In this document: in pieces, positions 11,570 through 23,400 of the stretch
Position numbering within the stretch: the first letter of the stretch is position 1
Layout of the letters: the number at the start of each line of letters is the position of its first letter
Assembly (NCBI GenBank): GCA_951799445.1
Contig: OX637296.1
Location: forward strand, 1,922,001-1,986,000
Length of the DNA stretch: 64,000 nucleotides
Origin: Pseudisothecium myosuroides
Taxonomy: Eukaryota; Streptophyta; Bryopsida; Hypnales; Lembophyllaceae
Direction: 5' to 3'
Position numbers and translations under genes: made by a program
The notes under the pieces: generated by a model
What the model was told of the DNA's origin: nothing
Seen by the model: only the letters and a program-made list of their open reading frames with translations
Database searches by the model: none

Positions 11570-12365
11570 TTTTTTTTTAATTTTTTTTAATTTTTTAATT
11601 TTTAATTTTTAGTATTTTTTAAAAATCAAATTTCAAAGTATTTATTTTCTTATATTTTCCATAATTCTTTTTTTGTGCAAAAATTTTAGACATAAATTTT
11701 TCTAGGCCCAAATTTTTACTAATACATAATTTTTAATGCTTTACAAATTATCCATATTTTATTTCATTTAAAAAAAATTATTCCAAAAGTCACTATATTC
11801 CAGCATTCATGCCGTTCACTTTTGAGCCAAAAATGGCAATTGTTTCTTGCAACTACTCAAAAAATAAAAAAATAAGGAAAAGGGTTTTCAATAAATCAAA
11901 TTAAAATATGAAAGTAGAATCTCAATTGACAGAAGTATAGGTCATTGCCCAATCATCCAATTGATAAATTTCAAGCTTACAAAATCCTAGCCTCTTAACC
12001 CTCTAAAGACATTGGGGCCAAAAAGTGGTTGATGGATGACATTCAAGAATATTGTAGAAATGAAAAATGCACGTATTTGTCTATAAATGAAATCATTTTT
12101 GGCAAAGCACCTATGTGATATGTCTCATCTTTTCAAGGTTAAACTAGAACAACATGAATAGAATGCAAATACTCTTAAGTATAATTTACTCATTTGTGTT
12201 TTGGAAAACTTGGGATCTTGCTAGAATGTGTGGGATTGTCCTAACTCAAGGGTTTCCAAAATGGTCATCCGATGTCATCATGAGCAGAACTCTAATGCTC
12301 ACATTGAAATTCAGGGCCAACATTGGTTGTGCTCACAAATTACACTTCCACTACAATACAATAAT
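10869..12365. other. AT-rich intergenic DNA, no gene seen
   Basis: Contains a short hairpin around 11107-11150 with arms ACACCTGTC and GACAGGTGT, an AT dinucleotide run at about 11533-11565, and a possible degraded TTAA-family left end at about 11995 (CTTAACCCTCTAAAGACATT). No coding signal. Confidence 0.5.
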
Positions 12366-12574
12366 GATGATATTTAGTGTTACCCACTCTACTTGTTTTT
12401 AAAATGCTATAAATTTTTTACTATTGATGAATATTTTTACCAAGAGCATGGACATCAATACTATTAAAAAAAATCTTTGTAAATATAATTGGTAAAGATA
12501 TTCATATATAGTAAAAACCTATAGCATTTTAAAATGAATTAGTGTAAGTAACACTAAATATTAACTGTATCAAT
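12366..12574. mobile_element. Foldback MITE-like element (about 209 bp)
   Basis: The left arm GATATTTAGTGTTAC, then TTTTAAAATGCTATA, then GATGAATATTTTTACCA is mirrored by TGGTAAAGATATTCATATA, then TATAGCATTTTAAAA, then GTAACACTAAATATTA. Nearly the whole element pairs with itself. A half copy lies at 1198-1280. No coding capacity. Confidence 0.65.
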
Positions 12575-13304
12575 GTAGTAAGTGGAATTCCTCTAAGATG
12601 ATGGTTTTACTGAGTGGTATGGATGGTGTCCCTCCAAATATAGACTAAATTTGTGGCAAAGACTAAGGACCGCCTTACACTACAATGGAGAATTGCACTA
12701 GTTAAGAATTATAGGAAGATAGAGGGATATGATTGAAGGAAATTTGTTCTTCACTAGATTACAATTACACTACAACCAAGACTTATCGAGTAGAGAACTT
12801 CAATCATGGATGAAAAAATGACATGGCTGCCTATGTGGCAATACTTTTTGTAAGGAGAGATCTCCAAAGGCCAAGTTTATTGTCAGAGGGGGGATTTCAA
12901 CTTCATTTATTGACTTTCCATCATGGCATATCCTAGCCGTGCAATTTAGGGCTTCTTTCTTTCAAATAGGCTCATTAGTTGATTCTTTGCTTCTTCTTCT
13001 TTCACATTGTAAAACTCTCCTTTTGGTCAAGTTGTTTGATTGACTTCAATCTGTGAAGTTGTTTGAAAGACTTCTTTGCTTGGTGTTTACTCATTAAGAC
13101 TTCTTTAATGGCATTATTTTATTATTTTTTCCTCTTCTCCAACATCCTACCGGTTGGCTCAAATAACCATGTCTTGGCCAAATTTTCTTATTCAATGGGT
13201 GCACTTCTTTACCATGGTGTACAACAGCCCGAGGCATGCTGTAATATAAGTGATTTAATGTAAAAGTGTTGAAATTTTTATGACAATATATATAAATTGT
13301 TGCC
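12575..13304. other. Intergenic DNA, no gene seen
   Basis: AT-rich sequence with short random reading frames only; no repeat recognised. Confidence 0.4.
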
Positions 13305-14230
13305 TTAACCCCCCTAAAGTCCCATTGTCCATTCGAGGAACAAAATGTATTTTGGGTAGGTTCATACAACCTCAATTTTGGATGAAACTTTTTCATAAGA
13401 TAGAAAAATTGGTTAGCTTTGTGGGAATATCATTTTTATGGCAACTAGTGCCCATGAACAAAAGTTATACCACAATAAGTTCAAAACTGAACTCAATGAG
13501 CATCACAAAAAAATCGCAAAAATTAAAAACTAAATTTTAAAATTTTTTTCCTATAATATTATATTTTGTCTAAATGTGAAGTTTTGATACATTCTATTTG
13601 GACTTATAATAAGAAAGTTAAGGACAATTTTGTTTTTCAAGCAATTCAAGCGTCTTTGTGAAAAAATAACTCAAAGGATTTATTTTTTCATGCAATTTTT
13701 TCAATTTTTCCAAAAAAAATGTTTGACAATGTTAAATTTGCTTGCTAAAAAACTCTCACCATTGGAATTGTTGTGTTTCAATCTTATCTAAGAGCTATTA
13801 ACAATTTAGTTTTTCTTTCAATCTTGAATGTACTTCTACTTGGCAATTTTTTAAAGAATGAAAATCAAGTGTGTGTTTTTTGAATTTTTTTCCTAGACTT
13901 TCAATCCAATTCTTCAACACAAATTTTTCTTACTTCAAAGTTTATAGTGCAATTTTTTTTCCACAAATGGCACTCAAAGTCATCTATAATTGCATGTCAA
14001 CGCTCAATTTTTTTTTCCCAACTTTAAGTGCTAATATCTTCCAATCTATACAATCAAACTTCATGAAATTTTTACCACATGATCTAAGACAAGTGAAGTA
14101 CAAGTGTGGTTATCTTGTGGTTAGATTCTAAAAAAATTTGTTCATTCTATTTTCTTGGGTAAGCGCAACAGAATTGGTACTTTTGAGTGTATTTTTGACA
14201 AAGTAATGACCTTGGGACTTTAGGGGTCAA
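13305..14230 (+). mobile_element. TTAA-family element, subfamily B (926 bp)
   Basis: Left end TTAACCCCCCTAAAGTCCC; right end GGGACTTTAGGGGTCAA, where the last target copy has mutated from TTAA to TCAA. The start shows the subterminal hairpin typical of subfamily B (TTGTCC ATTCGA GGAACAA). Interior blocks such as TATTTTGTCTAAATGTGAAG match the other B copies. Short AT-rich frames only. Confidence 0.8.
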
Positions 14231-15600
14231 GGTTGAAATTTTGATTTTTCCAACATTTCAACCTCAAGTTGCAAGATTTTGCATATTTCCAAGTTTCCTA
14301 TTCTCTAATTCTTTATGGACAAACAAGGATTCCTACTCTTGCGTAGCAGGGTAGTAGATCCTTGTGGGCTACCCCAAGGTGTTGAGATGGACAAAGGTCT
14401 TTGGACTAGGTACCCTTCGAGCCGCCGAGTGGGTTACAGGACATAAACCATCCATCTCTGTTCCCGGATGAAGATTCATGTAATTGTTGCCTTCGTGGAT
14501 GAATATCATGTGGTTCCCAACCAACGAACGGAGGCATGTTGGCGGTGCTATGAGACAAACCCAAGTGATTTCCAAATTGAACCCAAACACACAGAAGAGT
14601 CCAAGGGAGTGGTCTGCTTCCTTCCTTGTCAGCCTTCTCCTCAGTGCTGCATTGCCCAGGCAGCCAATCCACAAAGGTGATTGCGAGCCCACTTGGCCCT
14701 TGCATCGTCATCCCCTCCAGCCAGACTCTCACATGGAAAGTGCTCCAAGGCCGTCAGTCCTAAGCACCCCCCATTTATTCCATCCTTCCTTTATCTGCCT
14801 CTCGCTCATCATCTTCATCTTCAGTAGTTCGGTTGAATGCCATCGTCAGCTGTGGCTGCGTCTGTCTGTGTCCCCATTTGCTTCAGTTAAGTCTTGCATT
14901 CAGAGTCCAGAGGAGCGACTGGCAAGACGGACAAGACGGGGCTTCTTTCGGTTTCCGATTGGATTTCCTCCCCTGACTGCAGATCCAAGGGCTCATTGCA
15001 AATGAAAGGAAAGGAAATTGGAAATTCTTTTCTACTCTATTTGTTGAGAAGAGAAAAAAGAAAAAGAAAGGAAAGGAAAGGACAGTACTGTAGTATGATA
15101 AGCTTTGCCAGAGGAGGACGAGTAACTCCAAGGAGGAAACAACAGCCCACATCCTTCATGTGTGGCCTGGTTGCATGGCATGCAACTTACTCCACTCCCG
15201 TACCCCCGGAAGTGAAGTTATAGCATCTCTGGCTGCATGTCCCACTATTATTTGGCATGAACTGAATGATGGATTGGGTTCATTCTGTAACTTAGATCCG
15301 TGGAAAAGCCTGCCAAAAAAATTCTCCCCTCTACCATGCATTCACACTTGCCACGGGGAAGGGGAAGGGGAAGGGGAAGGGGAAGGGGACGGGGATATTT
15401 TGAACACTGGAAATGGATAGAAATTCCGTTTCATTTATTTATTTAGAAAAAAATCCAAAAAAACCCACCCACCCCAAGAAAAATAAAAATTGAGAGGGAT
15501 AACATATCGACACCACAAAGGAGTAGTACATGGGTACCATTGATACCTGTAGTTTTCCTTCAAATCTTAGCCCTAAATTAGAGTGAAATTAGTGCTTTAC
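14231..15600. other. GC-richer intergenic stretch, no gene recognised, with a GGGGAA repeat
   Basis: 14380-15340 is less AT-rich than its surroundings and holds overlapping open frames of 70-170 codons on both strands. None shows a known motif. The overlap on both strands suggests composition rather than genes. It ends with a hexanucleotide repeat (separate entry). It may be an unrecognised element fragment. Confidence 0.35.
15355..15394 (+). repeat. (GGGGAA)n hexanucleotide repeat
   Basis: About six to seven units of GGGGAA, the last changed to GGGGAC. Confidence 0.9.
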
Positions 15601-16542
15601 TTAACCCCTAAAGGCCCAAGGTCTTTTTTTTGCCAAAAAACACTAAAAACTGCCATTTTTATAGCAAAAAGTAAAAAAAAATTAAAATTGTTTTTTTTTC
15701 ACATCTAACCGTAGGATCTTACACCTAATTGGTATGAGAATGTGTGGAAAAAATTTCAGAATTTTTGACCACACAGATTGCAAGATATCTGCGTTTAAAG
15801 TGGAAAAAACAAGTTTTTCAGCACATTGCGGGACCAGATTTTTTGTCTTTAAACATTTTTAACTTAAAATTTTTGCACTACAGCGTTTTGAGCTTTAAAT
15901 CTTCATAGTGGAGAATTGAGTTGAGAGTCTAGGAAAAAAAAAGAAACTCAAAAAAACTTAATTTTCATCCTTAAAAAAATTGTTAAGTAGAAGTAGGTAT
16001 GAGATAGAAGGAAAATCTAAAATATTAATATCTCTTAGATGGAATTAAAATGCACTAATCCCAATGGTGAGATTGTTCTAGCAAGTAAACTAAACCATGC
16101 CAAAAAAAAGAATTTGAAAAATTTGAAAAATTGCATTCAGAAATGAGTCCTAGAAGTTATTTTTTTCAAGAAGATGCTAAAACTGCCCGAAAAACAAGAA
16201 TGTCCATAACCTTCTCATAGCATATCCAAATGAAATGAATCAAAGCTTTCTAGATAGGCAAAACTATAATCTATCAAAAAAAAATATTAAAAAAAAAAAT
16301 TCAAATTTTTGTCCATTTTTTTTCTGCTGCCCGAGCTGCCCGCCGTCCCCTGTTTTGAGCTTATTTGGTCATAACTTTTTTTCCCGGGCACCGATTGAGA
16401 AAAAAATTATATTCCCACAAAGCTTATCAGTTTTTCTATCTCCAAAAAAAATTTCAAAAAATCAGAACACAATTTCAGCCCGTAGGTACCTGCCCGAAAA
16501 CGCATTTGTCCCCCGAAGGGACAACGGGCTTTTAGGGGTTAA
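15601..16542 (-). mobile_element. Full-length TTAA-family element, subfamily B (942 bp)
   Basis: Left end TTAACCCCTAAAGGCCCAAG, right end GGGCTTTTAGGGGTTAA. It is the reverse complement of the copy at 63046-63985: ACTGCCATTTTTATAGCAAA near the left is mirrored at about 63921, and TGCCCGAAAACGCATTTGTC near the right is mirrored at about 63082. The GC-rich core reads CTGCTGCCCGAGCTGCCCGC at about 16324. Its right TTAA is shared with the next element. Confidence 0.85.
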
Positions 16543-17000
16543 TTCCTAAAGTCCCATTGTCCCCATGGGAGATAAAATGGACTTTGGGGAGGCTCCTACA
16601 GTTTCGATTTTTGTTGTGATTTTTTGAAACTTGTTTTGAAGACAGTGCAATATATTATCTTTTTGAGAATATGATTTTTATTTGAATTGGTGCATGGGAG
16701 CAAAAGTTATGCCACCCTAAACCCTACAACAGGTTTTTTTATGAGCAACACAAAAAAAAAATCACAAAGAGTCAAAATATTAAAAAAAAATTCTAATAGA
16801 ATTTTTTTTTGTCTAAATGAAAAGATTTTGATTCATTCTACTTCAACTAGTGATGAAGAAGTTATGGAAAATCTTATTTCTTGGGCAATCTAATCATCTT
16901 CTTGAAAAAATAACTAATAGGATTCATTGTTGAACTTAATTTTCACAATTAAAAAAAACTTGACATAGTTTAGTTCACTTGCTAGAAAATCTCACATTTG
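16539..17000 (+). mobile_element. TTAA-family element, subfamily B, truncated
   Basis: Starts TTAATTCCTAAAGTCCC using the same TTAA that ends the previous element. The body follows 13305 onwards (GGTGCATGGGAGCAAAAGTT, then TTTTTTTTGTCTAAATGAAA, then TTCACTTGCTAGAAAATCTC). It stops matching near 17000, and no right end is seen. Confidence 0.65.
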
Positions 17001-17871
17001 CAAAGGCAGTTAAAAGACACTACTTTTAAAAGGCAGTTAAAAGTAGAAGGGCCTACAATTAGACAGTTGAGCCATATAAATTGGTTCCATCATCAAATGC
17101 CATAAATGCTTTTGGATCTTATTAGCAATTGAACGAAGAATTGAAAACACTTTATTGTACATTTTTTTGGATATTATATAAATTAATTATAATGTTTCAA
17201 AATCTAATATAGTAAATTTCTAAAACTATGCCCTAATTTTTATGTGCATGGATTGGACATTTTGAATTGAGTATCTATTCGTTTTCAAGTTTTTTTAAGA
17301 CATGGTTTGAAGTAGGTGCTTGAAAATGGGTATGTGTATCTTAAATTTATTTCCCAAAGCTCAAAGTGTTCACGGATGTTCAATAGAAAACATGTTTGAA
17401 ATCACTTGGATTTGTTCTTTTCATCCATCTACTTTCATCTTGAACATTGATATAAAACCATCCTTCAATTACATCATAACTACATTTTATTCTTTTTTTA
17501 AAAATACTTTCATATTAGATTTTGCTAAATTTGATTGAATCTTATTAAAATATATTATATTTAAAGATTTTTAACAAATTATAACAAAAATCTACCAAGA
17601 AAGAAACAAAAAATTTAACATTATTCTTTTAACAAATCTATGTTAAAAAAATTATTAAGAATTATTCCGTATCTAATATAACACGTTTTTAATAAGTTTC
17701 AACAAATTTTAACAAAATTTAATATAAAAACATACAAAAACCATCAAGAAAAGTACTTATGTTATAATCTAGGGATGATTTTGTTTTATATAAATTGCCT
17801 AGATTAATATGGTACAAATCCAATCATTTTTTTAGGATATTTTATAACTGCACAATGAAATATTTTTCTTT
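17001..17871. other. Intergenic DNA, no gene seen
   Basis: Very AT-rich. It has a short direct repeat near 16995-17045 (AAGGCAGTTAAAAG twice). Nothing else is recognised. Confidence 0.4.
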
Positions 17872-18112
17872 AGATGCCACATTTAACTACTTCTAGACTT
17901 TCAAGTGAATTCTGGATAATGCACCTCAAGGGCTCCAAATGATTATCTCTCAATGTTTGTATATATCTCTTGATATTTGCATAGATCTTCTGATGTTTTA
18001 TATAGATCTCCTGATGCATCTGGAGATCTCTAGATGATTATCTTTCAATGATTATCTCTCGATGTTAATTTTGGACCCTTCGAAAGTCCAGAAGTAGTTA
18101 AATGTGGCATTT
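17872..18112. mobile_element. Foldback MITE-like element (about 241 bp)
   Basis: The left arm AGATGCCACATTTAACTACT, then TCTAGACTTTC, is mirrored by GAAAGTCCAGA and AGTAGTTAAATGTGGCATTT at the right. Between the arms lies a stretch of repeated GATNATCTCTCGATG-like units (17945-18065). It is non-coding; the superfamily is not known. Confidence 0.6.
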
Positions 18113-18305
18113 AGAGAATTGTCTAAAGAAATCTACAAAATAAGAAAATTTGAAATTTGAAAAACTTACCATATTTTATTTCAAATTCTAAACCTTCAAA
18201 AAAAATTCACAGCAAACTTGATTAATGATAAAATTTAGAATAATAATTGTTTGAAATTATTTGAAATTATATAAAAATTTCATTGATAATATCTTCATAC
18301 ATATA

Positions 18306-19060
18306 TTAACCCCTAAAGGACCAAAACCGTTTCAAAATACTCATCTCTAAAGCAAGGTCAAAATCTTCATCAATAATTATTTTCGAAAAAATCCAATTGT
18401 AGGATCTTTAGTTGATTTGTTCAAGGACATTGTTCAAAATTTTTAAAGCAGATAACCCCACTAATTGCAAGTTCAATGTGCCTAAACTTCAAAATGTGGA
18501 CTTTTGTAGCCCTTCCAAAAGGTGAAGTTTTGTCTTTCAACATTTTTAGAAAAAAACTTATGTGTCCTATAACTTGTGCATTTTGTGAATATGTTGGGAA
18601 ATGGATTGAAAACATGTGCAAGAAATTTTAACCAGAAAACTTTCATATTCATTTGAAAAAAAATGCAAAGCAACAACTAACAACAAGTAATTAAGTAGAA
18701 GGTATTACCGAATGAAAAACAACAACTAATATGCTAATAATTTTTACAAAAAATTGAGGATTGTTAATCACAATAGTGAAAATGTTCTATATGAACAAAT
18801 TATACCTTATATTTTTATTTTTATTTTCAAAATTTCAAAATTGAAAGCAAAAGACGACTTTGTATGTTTTTTCGACCTTCATTGCGAGCAAAATAAAACT
18901 CCTCATAACTTTTACTTAATTATTCCAAATTGAATGGTTCAAATTTTCTTGAGTAGTTATCAATCTATATATAAAATCCCCCAAAAATAATTTATATATT
19001 TTAGAATATATTTTTGCTACCCGGTTTGACATTGAAATCAAAAAAATAGAATTGATTGAA
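18306..19060 (+). mobile_element. TTAA-family element, subfamily F, right end unclear
   Basis: Starts TTAACCCCTAAAGGACCAAA. The body (TTGTAGGATCTTTAGTTGAT, then AATTGCAAGTTCAATG, then GGTGAAGTTTTGTCTTTCAA) matches about 29360-29970 in the same orientation and about 36990-37510 in reverse. Homology to the 29 kb copy fades near 19060. Confidence 0.65.
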
Positions 19061-19422
19061 TTTTTTTTAAATTATTTGATTTTTTAATTTATTGCGATAT
19101 ACATTAAAATTATAAAACAATACATGCAATATATATAAAAAATATAAACCAATACGTGCTATAAAAATAAAAAATGATCGATAGATGGTTAAACTTTGAT
19201 GCTTTAAGGTTAAGAAGAAATGTTCATCCCTTTTCCCATGTCCGTTCTACATAGTCACTTTTAACATCTTTGTCATTTGTGTTCAATTTCAAAATCTTAA
19301 AAAAGGCTAGTGCAAAAACTAAAATGTAAAAATTCGTTGGAGTAGCTAAAAGGCACGTGATTTTTTCAATCAAATCCTTTATGTAATGTTTTATGTTTTA
19401 CTATAATTTGTTCATCAAGTTC
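19061..19422. other. AT-rich intergenic DNA, no gene seen
   Basis: A short AT-rich stretch without open frames of note or recognised repeats. Confidence 0.4.
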
Positions 19423-19551
19423 AAGGCATGTTTACACTTGGTGTTAGGGGTGATGTTTGCAATGTGATTCCGGTCCAAAAGTAGGTCTAAATTTGTTCTT
19501 AAGACCCTCAATAACAACACTCTTTAACACCAAGTGCAAACATACCTTAAA
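19423..19551. mobile_element. Small TIR element (about 130 bp)
   Basis: The left end AAGGCATGTTTACACTTGGT and the right end ACCAAGTGCAAACATACCTT are near-perfect inverted repeats of about 21 bp. A MITE is likely. I could not fix a target duplication. TGAACATACCTTAATG at 1187 resembles its right tip. Confidence 0.55.
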
Positions 19552-20424
19552 GGTGGCTTATACTAGTGAGTATAATATAGTATACACTAGTGAAACTCAT
19601 AGAAATGACACATAAATTACCATAACTTTCGTACAATTGACAAGATGTCACCATTGAGAATAATTGAGTGAAAGGTGACTTCTTGGGAGTGCGACTCATT
19701 AGAACAGTTACCGAAATAATGCCAATAGCCATGTAATAGCCAATAGGATCTTGTTGGGGAGGCCATTTCAAGCACATTTCCCCTCTAATGATAGTTCTAT
19801 CACTGTAAAGAGCATCCGTAGTTCAATCAGATTCTCATTCCACTTGTATAAGTAGAAGTACAGTAGAACTTTCCAATGATATTTCATCACATGTGAAGAT
19901 TGTACGATTATCAATCAGATTCCTACCCCACCGGAATAGAAAGAAGCTTTTCCCCCTTCCATGTGATGCACACAGACCGAGACTGCAAGCACGACTAACT
20001 AAACTAAACAGGAGGAATCCGTGTCGCAAAAGAAGCCAAAAACTGTGTATGTTAGCATTAACACATAAATAATGTTTCTGTACTGTACAATCGGTTAACA
20101 TCATCAAAGTTGAAATCAATGTTCTCAACAGGAATTAAAGGAGGATCAAGTTCCTCCACTGAGGTAACCACACCTAATTTCTACACCTACCAAAATGTCA
20201 CTTTTCAAAATCTTGCAGAGTGAGTACATATAAGCTTTTGAGAATGTGCACCACCTCAACATCAGAGCTTGTGTTGGTTTGTCTTAGATCATCTAAGAAC
20301 GCAAATTTGAATCCTCATAACTGTGCATTATCTTGCTAAACTTGCTAAAGTAACAAGAATATATACAAATGTGACCATTCTAATAATAAGATGTATGCTT
20401 CAACTGTCGCTTGAAGGTGTGTGA
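19552..20424. other. Region 3' of the dioxygenase gene
   Basis: Holds the presumed 3' UTR and downstream DNA of the minus-strand homogentisate dioxygenase gene. Short frames here show no conserved motif. Confidence 0.4.
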
Positions 20425-23400
20425 TTACCTTCCATGTTTAGAATCTTCTGCCTCTGGTACACTCGCGCGATCAAAATGGGAGCGTAAGCCTATCCAACAC
20501 TTATAATAATCAGGATCCAGTTGGGGACAGTTGAGGGCCCAAGGAGTGATACGAGGGATCAGAGATGACTCGAACATGAAGGCTAACGCATGATCCGGTA
20601 TTTTGGATGGCTTTGGGTCCTCACAGATAGTTCTCTGCAAAAAAATTATCGAAATGTCCCAGTCAATTCCCAAACCACATCATAAAGGTCTTCAAAATAT
20701 AAGTCGTGAATGCTATGAATAGGAAGTAATTATTAGTTCAAAATATAGTCATAAATGCTAGAAATAAGAAGCAACATTACACTGGTTTATCCTATTAGTG
20801 AGGCTGCAAAGTAGTGTTACTACAAATTACTTTCTGGTGAAAATTTGCATAATACAGTAATATTTTAGCCTGCAATAATTTCAAATAAAGTGACTTGATA
20901 AATTAGTGTCCCACACTAACAGGATGAATCGGTGCAGTGAAAGTCATGTCATTTTCCAGTCAGGGAGATCATCGTTCATTCCAACCAAGTTCCAACGGCA
21001 GTGACCGATTGCAGCCAAGTTGGGCAAACGCCCAGGTTGGAACAAGACATGATTTTGACTAGTGCAATATCAATAACAAGAAGATCCTTGCACATCCATC
21101 TATCAGTATTTTCAGTGGGTGAAAAAGTTGCTTCACTATGTGATGCTTTTCATGTAATGCTTTTAGGATGCAGTTTCTAAAAGGCATATGCCTTGTTATC
21201 ATGGCACTGAATGTCGTGTTGGCCCAGTGACTTCTTATTAAACAATTTTCTGAACTTGTGTTTTGACTTCAGGGACGAAAGGAGGAAAATACCTCATAGG
21301 TAGCAGTATCTACACCATGAGGTGTCATGCAGTTGTGAAGACTCGCTCCTCCTGGAATGAAACCGTCGGCCTTTCCCTGAAACATTATAACTTTCGCAAA
21401 TTAGCTGCATGCAGTATTCACTAATAACTCAACAGTCTGAATGTAAACTCGGCTCTGTAAATAGGACACCTTTCTGATATACAGTACTTCTAAAGTTAAA
21501 ACCCTTAAGAGAGCCAGCATCCACCCAGTGGATGAGGAACGATTTCAAGGCTGGGAGCATAAGAAATGGATGAAGTACATCCAGGTCCAAGTCAACTGAA
21601 ATAGCATTTTTAAACTATTCTTTAGTGATGGGACTGACTAGCTTCGTCACTCGGTGCTTCATGACTTTAGTGCAAGGTTAAAAATGTAGAGGAGAAGAAA
21701 AGGAATCTTTCAATAATCAAGATCTCATGTCTAGATCTTTCTCAGACCGTAATTCATCTTGCATCAAATCTACATTTCCCCTCCTATCAGGCTCTCAAGC
21801 TGCTAATTTGGCTATTTCCAAAACTGTTCACAATTACCTCATACATGCCGTAAATAAGACCCATGAATTCACTCATGCAATTCCGGTGAAAGTAGGGCGG
21901 TCGAAAAGTGTGCTCGGCAACAGACCACCTTGGAGGAAAGACCACGAAGTCCACCACAGCCACACCGGGCTTCTCCGACGGTACAGTCAATACTGAAAAA
22001 CAATTCAATGTCAACGAGGTCATTCTCATGCACGAGGACAATCTAATATGCAGTAGTAACGATGACATTAAACAAATCGAAGTTCATTGTACGAAGCAAA
22101 GTTGGCATCAGAATTCCTAGTTATGCAGATAGAAACGTAGACTATACCTGTATTGATGGAAGGATCGGCGTGATCGAACAGCACAGTATTGAATGGGCAG
22201 AACTTCTTCAAATTGTACTGAACGCAAGGAAGAAACACGCTCTGGTCAATACCTATACTCCCAAAACTTCACTTGATATGAAAGGGAAATATTCCTAACA
22301 AGTCCCCATGACTTCGGGGACATTAGATTCAATCGATATGCCTCACCCCAACTTTTCACGTTGCGACTCCCTTCGACCTCGTTTAAACAAGTGAAATTGA
22401 TAATTCAATGGGGTACACGAGCCTAATTGCACCCCCAAAACTCAAAATTCAATTGCAAAAGTGTAGTAGGAGGTGCACAACAAGAGATATGGAGCTTGGA
22501 AGATGAAAATCAACTCGCCTTCAAATTTGTTTTACGTTTCTACTTGCACCTCCTAAAACGAGGGTGTGATGGTTCAATGGAGTATTTAGTATTGACTAAT
22601 CGCACCTCTACAAACTCAAATCTTTAATAAAATCTAGCATTAGAGATTCACGACTTGAGATGCAAAGGTTGGAAGATGGAAATGAGGGTGAAACTCAAAA
22701 CTCTAACAAAAGTGTTGCATGATGTCCAGGCCAAAGTTTCTGAACCCTTGCCATGGATTCGGCAGCTTAAGTTAAAAAAAGAAAAGAGCTAGAAATATTC
22801 GTCTCACCTTATATGGGGCATAATTTCCATGCCAAGCAACGACATTAAAGGGAGAAAAGTCCTGCTTGGCATCAAAGAGTGCGCCGCCAAATTTATGAAT
22901 AACAGTGAAACCACTTGTTCCATAGTATTTTTCCTCAAACCAAGCTTTGGGAGTGTGGAAGTCTCGTGGGTCTGCAAGCCCATTTGCACCTGCATCTCTC
23001 CACAACTCAAACCCCTGTAAGTGCTAGGTCTCATGAAAGTTCCTCCAAGTGACGGTGCATTTCCAGATCTGTGGCATTCTTTACTAATTAAATTGTAATG
23101 CCAATGAAAGTGCAGAACTTGGAATAACTTGAGAATACATGATTTCAGAAAAATAAGAAGAGCATACCAATTGGGCCGAGGTCGGGTAACTGAAAATGGC
23201 CACTGAAAACCTCGACAACGTAACCTCTAGAAGGACCATCCGGCAGCTCAATAGCAAAGCGTATACCCAGCTGCAAAACTACAAGTTCCCCTGGCTTAAC
23301 CTCTAGTCTGCCCATCTCCGTCTTGATCCATAGGCCTGTCATCAGAAGAACACCACCCAGATCAGAACTATCACAACTGCTACTCCTCGTTAACACCTAG

